10,322 nucleotides of DNA from an uncultured Granulosicoccaceae bacterium (lineage in GTDB: Bacteria; Pseudomonadota; Gammaproteobacteria; CALCKW01): the NCBI GenBank assembly GCA_937941555.1, contig CALDHJ010000452.1, positions 1-10,322 on the forward strand, read 5' to 3'. Below, piece by piece: positions 6,558 to 10,322 of the stretch. The first letter of the stretch is position 1; every line of letters starts with the position of its first letter. Made by a program: the position numbers and the translations under genes. The notes under the pieces are model-generated. The model was not told where the DNA came from. It was given only the letters and a program-made list of their open reading frames with translations, and did not search any database.

Positions 6558-8237
6558 TCAGGCGGTCGCGCGTGTGATCTGAATCTGCTGGCCCGCAACC
6601 CGCACTTTCTTGAGGTGATTGAGAATGGCTTTGGGCATGCCGTCTGGCAGATCGATGAACGTGTGGTCGTGGTTGATTGCGATGCGCCCGATGTATTTGC
6701 TCGCAAGCCCCGCTTCGTTGGCAATGGCACCGACAATGTTTCCGGGCTTGACGCGGTGCTTGGCGCCCACTTCGATACGGTAGGTCGTCAGTTCTTCATC
6801 GTTGTGCGCACGACGGGAGCCGGGCTTGCGCTTATCACCCTGCGCTGGACTGCGCTCCTGAAATTTCTTGTCACCTGCTGCGCGCTCGTGGCGGTTCGGC
6901 CGTTTTTCGGCCTGACGCGGTTTGTCCTTGGCGAGGAAGGGGCGTTGGCCCTGCAACTGAGTCGCGATAGCGGCCGCTGCCTCAACCGGATCGAGGCTGT
7001 GCTCGACTTGCAGTTCTTCGATCAGCTGCTTGAAGAAGGAGATGTCTTCTTCGCCAGCAGTTTTCAGGATGTCCGCTTTGAACTGCTTCACTCGGTGCTT
7101 GTTGATTGCACGCGCCGACGGCACTTCCATCCATTCGATCTTCTGGCGTGTGGCGCGCTCGAGGGTGTCGACCAGACGCCGCTCGCGCGGTGCAACAAAC
7201 AGGATCGCGTCGCCCTCTCGACCGGCGCGGCCGGTGCGGCCGATGCGGTGGATATAGGTCTCGGCATTGGACGGCGCGTCGTAATTGATGACGTGACTGA
7301 TGCGCTCGACGTCGAGCCCGCGTGCGGCGACATCGGTGGCGACGACGATATCGATCTTGCCGATCTTCAGGTTCTCAACCGTGCGCTCGCGCAGTGACTG
7401 ATCGACATCACCGCTGAGTGCGGCTGCGCGCAACCCGCGCGCTTGCAGCATTTCCGTGACTTCAACCGTGCTCGCTTTGGTGCGAACAAAAACGATGGCA
7501 CCGTCGACCGCTTCGAGTTCGAAGAGTCGCGCGAGCGCCTCGTTTTTCAGGCCCATACCGGGTGCCTGCAACACGCGTTGGCGCACGCCAACAGCGGTGC
7601 GGGTCTTGGCTTTGATGGTGATGTGGGCGGGATCGACGAGGTGTCGGGTCGCGATGCGTCGAATCGGGTCCGGCATGGTGGCAGAGAACAGCGCGAGCTG
7701 GCGGCCCTTCGGGCTTTGCTCGAGAATCCACTCGACATCGTCAATGAAGCCCATCCGCAGCATCTCGTCGGCCTCGTCGAGCACCAGCGCGCTCAACGCG
7801 CCGAGCGGGAGGCTTTCGCGCCGCATGTGGTCCATGACGCGCCCGGGCGTGCCGACGACCACTTGGGCGCCAGCCCGCAATGCATCGATTTGTGGCCGAT
7901 ACGGTTGCCCGCCACACAAGGTGGCAACCCGCACGCCGCCCACCGCTGACGCGTATTGTGTGAAGGCGTGGGCAACCTGATTGGCGAGCTCGCGTGTCGG
8001 GGCGAGCACCAGCACCTGCGGCTTGCGTACCGTGGTGTCGATGCCGGCGAGGGTGGGCAGCGCGAATGCCGCGGTCTTGCCGGTGCCGGTCTGGGCCTGG
8101 CCGACGATGTCGCGCCCGGCCAGCAGGGCCGGAATCGCCTCGCTCTGAATAGGCGTCGGTGTGTCGTAGCCCATGGTCGCGAGGGTGCGCGTGAGGGTGT
8201 CGGGCAGGCCGAGCTCGACAAAGGTGTTGGTGGTCAT
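6558..8237 (-). CDS. deaD: DEAD-box ATP-dependent RNA helicase DeaD/CsdA
   Basis: DeaD (CsdA) unwinds RNA during 50S ribosome assembly and cold-shock mRNA turnover. The 559-residue protein has the complete helicase core: Q motif region (FVELGLP to TPTPIQ, 6-31), motif I AQTGTGKT (48-55), Ia PTREL (80-84), TPGR (130-133), DEAD (154-157), SAT (185-187), ARGLD (305-309) and HRIGRTGR (330-337). A Lys/Arg-rich linker (about 433-480) leads to a DbpA-type RNA-binding domain (about 484-557, TYRIEVGAKHRVKPGNIVGAI and onward). This domain set separates DeaD from RhlB, RhlE and SrmB. It is somewhat shorter than E. coli CsdA (about 629), mainly in the linker and tail. ATG 8237 is preceded by GGAG nine bases upstream. 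A -10 element at 8300-8305 would give a leader of only about 55 bases, much shorter than the long cold-shock leader of E. coli csdA. Confidence 0.96.
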   Translation of the reverse strand: MTTNTFVELGLPDTLTRTLATMGYDTPTPIQSEAIPALLAGRDIVGQAQTGTGKTAAFALPTLAGIDTTVRKPQVLVLAPTRELANQVAHAFTQYASAVGGVRVATLCGGQPYRPQIDALRAGAQVVVGTPGRVMDHMRRESLPLGALSALVLDEADEMLRMGFIDDVEWILEQSPKGRQLALFSATMPDPIRRIATRHLVDPAHITIKAKTRTAVGVRQRVLQAPGMGLKNEALARLFELEAVDGAIVFVRTKASTVEVTEMLQARGLRAAALSGDVDQSLRERTVENLKIGKIDIVVATDVAARGLDVERISHVINYDAPSNAETYIHRIGRTGRAGREGDAILFVAPRERRLVDTLERATRQKIEWMEVPSARAINKHRVKQFKADILKTAGEEDISFFKQLIEELQVEHSLDPVEAAAAIATQLQGQRPFLAKDKPRQAEKRPNRHERAAGDKKFQERSPAQGDKRKPGSRRAHNDEELTTYRIEVGAKHRVKPGNIVGAIANEAGLASKYIGRIAINHDHTFIDLPDGMPKAILNHLKKVRVAGQQIQITRATA

Positions 8238-8299
8238 GTTCTGAGACTCCGTGGCGCACTGGGCGACGGTCTTGCAACCACCGGGCAGGCAAACCAGCC

Positions 8300-8305
8300 A
8301 TTATA
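8300..8305 (-). promoter_or_regulatory. -10 element (TATAAT) of the likely deaD promoter
   Basis: A perfect TATAAT on the minus strand lies 62 bases before the deaD ATG. The best -35 candidate, TTGCAC, is 21 bases away, which is too far, so only the -10 is supported. Confidence 0.45.
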
Positions 8306-8444
8306 CCGTTCTCGTTGCGGTTTGGCGTGCAATCGCACAGCGTTGTGATGCGTTTCCCGGTCTTTGCGCGCGCACATCTGCCATTTGCAGGGCCTGTGGG
8401 CGGGTGCTTTTGCGACAATACGGGCTCTACGACGGGGAACAAAC

Positions 8445-9431
8445 ATGGCAGGCAGCACGATCCGATGGGGCATTGTGGGCTGTGGGGATGTCACGGAGGT
8501 CAAAAGTGGGCCGGCCTATCAGCAAACCGACGGGTTCTCGCTCGACGCCGTGATGCGGCGGTCGGCGGACGAGGCGGCTGATTATGCTCGCCGACACGGT
8601 GTGCCCCGGTGGTACGCCAACGCCGCTGAGCTCATCAACGACCCCTGGATCGACGCTGTCTACATCGCAACGCCGCCGGCCAGCCACTGTGAGCTCGCGC
8701 TCGCGGTGGCAGCTGCCGGCAAGATCTGCTGTGTCGAGAAGCCGATGGCCAACTCGGTGGCCGAGTGTGAACGCATGAACGCTGCGTTTACAGCCGCTGG
8801 GTGTCCGCTTTTTGTCGCCTACTACCGGCGGTCGTTACCGCGATTTGTCCAGATCGCGAAGTGGGTGGCCTCAGGCGCAATCGGCGAGGTCCGGCATGTT
8901 GGCTGGCGCTTGATCAAGCCACCCAGTGAGGGTGATCGCGGCTCGGATTCCGCTTGGCGCACTGACCCGGCTGCCGCCCCGGGCGGGTATTTCGACGACC
9001 TGGCAAGCCACGGCCTGGACGCTTTTGACTATCTGCTCGGCCCGATCGAGCGGCTTGGCGGGCAGGCGGTCAATCAGGCTGGGTTGTATGCGACCGTGGA
9101 CGCTGTGGTCGCCACCTGGCAGCACCCGGGATTGGTGACCGGCTGTGGCAGCTGGCACTTTGGCGGCGCTGTGCACGAGGAGGAGGCCGTGATCGAAGGC
9201 AGCCTGGGACGTATCCGATTTGCCGTGTTCGACGACCGCCCCATCGTGCTGGACTGCCCGGACGGGCAGGACATCTGCGATCTGCCGGACCCGCCGGTGG
9301 TGCAGCTGCCCCACGTTCAGAACATGGCGCGTTCTCTGCGCGAAGGGGCGGCACACCCGTCCACAGGAGAGAGCGCGGTCCGCACAGCGCGCTCAATGGC
9401 TGCCGTAATCGGGCCTCGGCGCGTGGGCTGA
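8445..9431 (+). CDS. Gfo/Idh/MocA family NAD(P)-dependent oxidoreductase
   Basis: Members of this family oxidise or reduce sugars, inositols and related compounds with NAD(P); the substrate of this one cannot be told from sequence. The 328-residue protein has a normal length. The Rossmann dinucleotide loop is IRWGIVGCGDVTEVK (6-20), followed by DAVYIATPPASHCELA (70-85) and the hallmark CVEKPMA (96-102) with catalytic-region lysine K99. The C-terminal alpha/beta domain includes GGYFDDLASHGLDAFDYLLG (180-199), where H189 fits the family's conserved histidine. It is cytoplasmic, with no signal peptide. I chose ATG 8445 because GGGGA lies about six bases upstream and the Rossmann strand begins a few residues later; the frame is open back to 8364, but those 27 residues look unrelated. 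It is divergent from deaD (207-base gap) and read in the same direction as rpsP, 181 bases downstream. No functional link to its neighbours is apparent. Confidence 0.93.
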   Translation: MAGSTIRWGIVGCGDVTEVKSGPAYQQTDGFSLDAVMRRSADEAADYARRHGVPRWYANAAELINDPWIDAVYIATPPASHCELALAVAAAGKICCVEKPMANSVAECERMNAAFTAAGCPLFVAYYRRSLPRFVQIAKWVASGAIGEVRHVGWRLIKPPSEGDRGSDSAWRTDPAAAPGGYFDDLASHGLDAFDYLLGPIERLGGQAVNQAGLYATVDAVVATWQHPGLVTGCGSWHFGGAVHEEEAVIEGSLGRIRFAVFDDRPIVLDCPDGQDICDLPDPPVVQLPHVQNMARSLREGAAHPSTGESAVRTARSMAAVIGPRRVG

Positions 9432-9477
9432 GGCCTCCGATCTGGCCCATCAACTCGGGTCGGTTTCAGAGTCTTTG

Positions 9478-9504
9478 TAAAAAAATCCGGAGCGGGATTC
9501 CCGC
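9478..9504 (-). terminator. Terminator-like hairpin plus T-tract on the minus strand, upstream of rpsP
   Basis: Read on the minus strand, GCGGG-AAT-CCCGC (9504-9492) is a 5-bp stem with a 3-base loop, followed after six bases by seven Ts (9485-9479 region). This resembles a short intrinsic terminator facing away from rpsP, against the direction of both flanking genes. The stem-to-T spacing is longer than ideal, so it may be chance. Confidence 0.25.
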
Positions 9505-9521
9505 GCTGCGTATTTGTGCGT

Positions 9522-9527
9522 TATGAT
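9522..9527 (+). promoter_or_regulatory. Possible -10 element of the rpsP operon
   Basis: TATGAT (5 of 6 matches to TATAAT) lies 85 bases before the rpsP ATG in the 181-base gap after the oxidoreductase gene. The best -35 candidate, TTCCCG at 9498-9503, is poor. Because rpsP is separated from ffh here, some promoter in this gap is expected, but this is only the best candidate I see. Confidence 0.3.
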
Positions 9528-9612
9528 TGCGAGTTCGCCGGACCAGACGCGAGCGCGAGTGCGCGCGCCTCAGGAAAGGTTCAATCATCCTTTACCGGAT
9601 AGCGTACAGATT

Positions 9613-9876
9613 ATGGTTACGATTCGTCTCTCTCGTGGCGGAGCCAAGAAAAAGCCCTTTTATCAAGTGGTTGTCACCGACAGCCGCAACCGCCGCGATG
9701 GCCGCTACATCGAGCGCCTCGGGTACTTCAACCCCTGCGCGTCTGGTTCGGCTGAGCGGTTGAACCTGAAGATTGACCGGGTCGAGCATTGGGTCGGTCA
9801 CGGTGCACAGTTGTCTGACCGTGTTGCCAGCCTCGTCAAAGAGCACAAGAAAGCAGCAACCGCCAGCGCGGCCTGA
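9613..9876 (+). CDS. rpsP: 30S ribosomal protein S16
   Basis: S16 binds 16S rRNA in the body of the 30S subunit and is needed for its assembly. The 87-residue product is close to the usual 82-90 and reads [20 protein letters not shown] at the start, then [19 protein letters not shown] (24-42) and [19 protein letters not shown] (56-74), matching E. coli S16 throughout. The tail ends Lys- and Ala-rich. The ATG at 9613 is fixed by this homology; the frame runs open upstream to 9514 but without S16 likeness. No strong Shine-Dalgarno precedes it (GGA lies about 12 bases upstream). It is first in the rpsP-rimM operon, with rimM starting four bases after its stop. In many gammaproteobacteria ffh lies directly upstream; here an oxidoreductase gene does. 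Confidence 0.98.
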   Translation: MVTIRLSRGGAKKKPFYQVVVTDSRNRRDGRYIERLGYFNPCASGSAERLNLKIDRVEHWVGHGAQLSDRVASLVKEHKKAATASAA

Positions 9877-9880
9877 TGCC

Positions 9881-10322
9881 GTGAGTGCCCCGCAGGATCC
9901 CGTGTTGTTCGGGAAATTGACCGGGCACTATGGCGTCAAGGGTTGGGTCAAGGTCTATGCCTACACCCGTCCGCTGGACGCGCTTCTCGATTATCGCCGT
10001 TGGTGGATCGAGTCAGCGAATGGCTGGCGAGTACTGGAGGTGGCCGAAGCCCGACTGCACGGCAAGGGCATTATTGCGCGCATTGATGGCGTGCATGAGC
10101 GCACTGCCGCCGAGCCGTTGCTCGGAGTGGAGTTCTTCGTGCAGCGCGGCGATATGCCTGCAGCAGACGAAGGCAGCTTTTACTGGGCCGACCTGGTCGG
10201 GCTGACGGTGGTGAATCTCGACGGCGAGTTGCTCGGTCGGATTGACCACTTGTTCGAAAACGGAGCGAACGACGTGATCGTGGTTCGCGGTAAAGACAAA
10301 GAGCGATTGATCCCGTGGGCTC
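9881..10322 (+). CDS. rimM: Ribosome maturation factor RimM (C-terminus cut by window edge)
   Basis: RimM binds the 30S head region and helps mature the 3' part of 16S rRNA. A continuous frame of 147 codons runs from GTG 9881 to the window edge. The N-terminal RimM domain contains VLFGKLTGHYGVKGWVKVYAY (8-28), with the conserved glycines and GWVKV. The PRC-barrel domain begins at about 99 with SFYWADLVGLTVVN and continues through LGRIDHLFENGANDVIVV (118-135) to ERLIPW (141-146). About 20-30 C-terminal residues should lie beyond the edge, judging from the family length of about 175-185. GTG is chosen because the nearby ATG at 9875 meets a stop after two codons and no other start precedes the conserved region. 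It begins four bases after the rpsP stop and lacks a strong Shine-Dalgarno, which suggests translational coupling to rpsP. Confidence 0.95.
   Translation, partial: MSAPQDPVLFGKLTGHYGVKGWVKVYAYTRPLDALLDYRRWWIESANGWRVLEVAEARLHGKGIIARIDGVHERTAAEPLLGVEFFVQRGDMPAADEGSFYWADLVGLTVVNLDGELLGRIDHLFENGANDVIVVRGKDKERLIPWA

Noticed and set aside
6534..7397. A 287-codon open frame on the plus strand opposite the 3' half of deaD
   Set aside because: deaD is intact with all helicase motifs on the other strand, so this is a shadow frame.
8384..8419. Possible promoter for the Gfo/Idh/MocA gene (TTGCAG with GACAAT)
   Set aside because: The spacer is 23 bases, outside the workable range.
9424..9449. TGGGC/GCCCA inverted repeat over the end of the oxidoreductase gene
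   Set aside because: Five base pairs with a 16-base loop and no T-tract is too weak to report as a terminator.

Overview
This window is a stretch of chromosome from a GC-rich gammaproteobacterium. The main evidence is gene order: ffh next to ypjD and corB is the layout known from enteric bacteria, and rpsP-rimM is the start of the usual rpsP-rimM-trmD-rplS operon. The protein sequences also align well, from memory, with E. coli Ffh, YpjD, CorB/YfjD, S16 and RimM. I could not assign a genus.

Left block (1-2736): three genes read leftward, ypjD (a CcsA-like membrane protein), then corB (a CNNM/CBS membrane transporter-type protein), then the first 100 codons of radA (recombination ATPase), which runs off the left edge. 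ypjD is divergent from ffh across a 160-base promoter region that carries a perfect TATAAT on the ffh side.

Middle block (2737-9431): ffh reads rightward and meets, tail to tail, a leftward gene for a DUF2325-family protein (4166-5356). This is the least understood and most interesting gene here. Its promoter holds a perfect 7-1-7 Fur box lying exactly between the -35 and -10 hexamers, so the gene is probably repressed by Fur when iron is plentiful. Across a 250-base divergent region lies a PhzF-family isomerase gene (rightward). It converges on a leftward DEAD-box RNA helicase gene (deaD/csdA), with a perfect 9-bp hairpin between the two. deaD is divergent from a Gfo/Idh/MocA-family oxidoreductase gene (rightward).

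Right block (9432-10322): rpsP (ribosomal protein S16, complete) and rimM (16S rRNA processing factor, cut by the right edge) read rightward as an operon with only 4 bases between them.

ffh (protein targeting), rpsP and rimM (30S maturation) and deaD (ribosome assembly and RNA remodelling) are core translation and targeting genes. The DUF2325, PhzF and Gfo/Idh genes look like accessory genes set between ffh and rpsP, which are neighbours in many gammaproteobacteria. I found no tRNA, rRNA, CRISPR array, insertion sequence or prophage. No gene-free stretch exceeds 300 bases.
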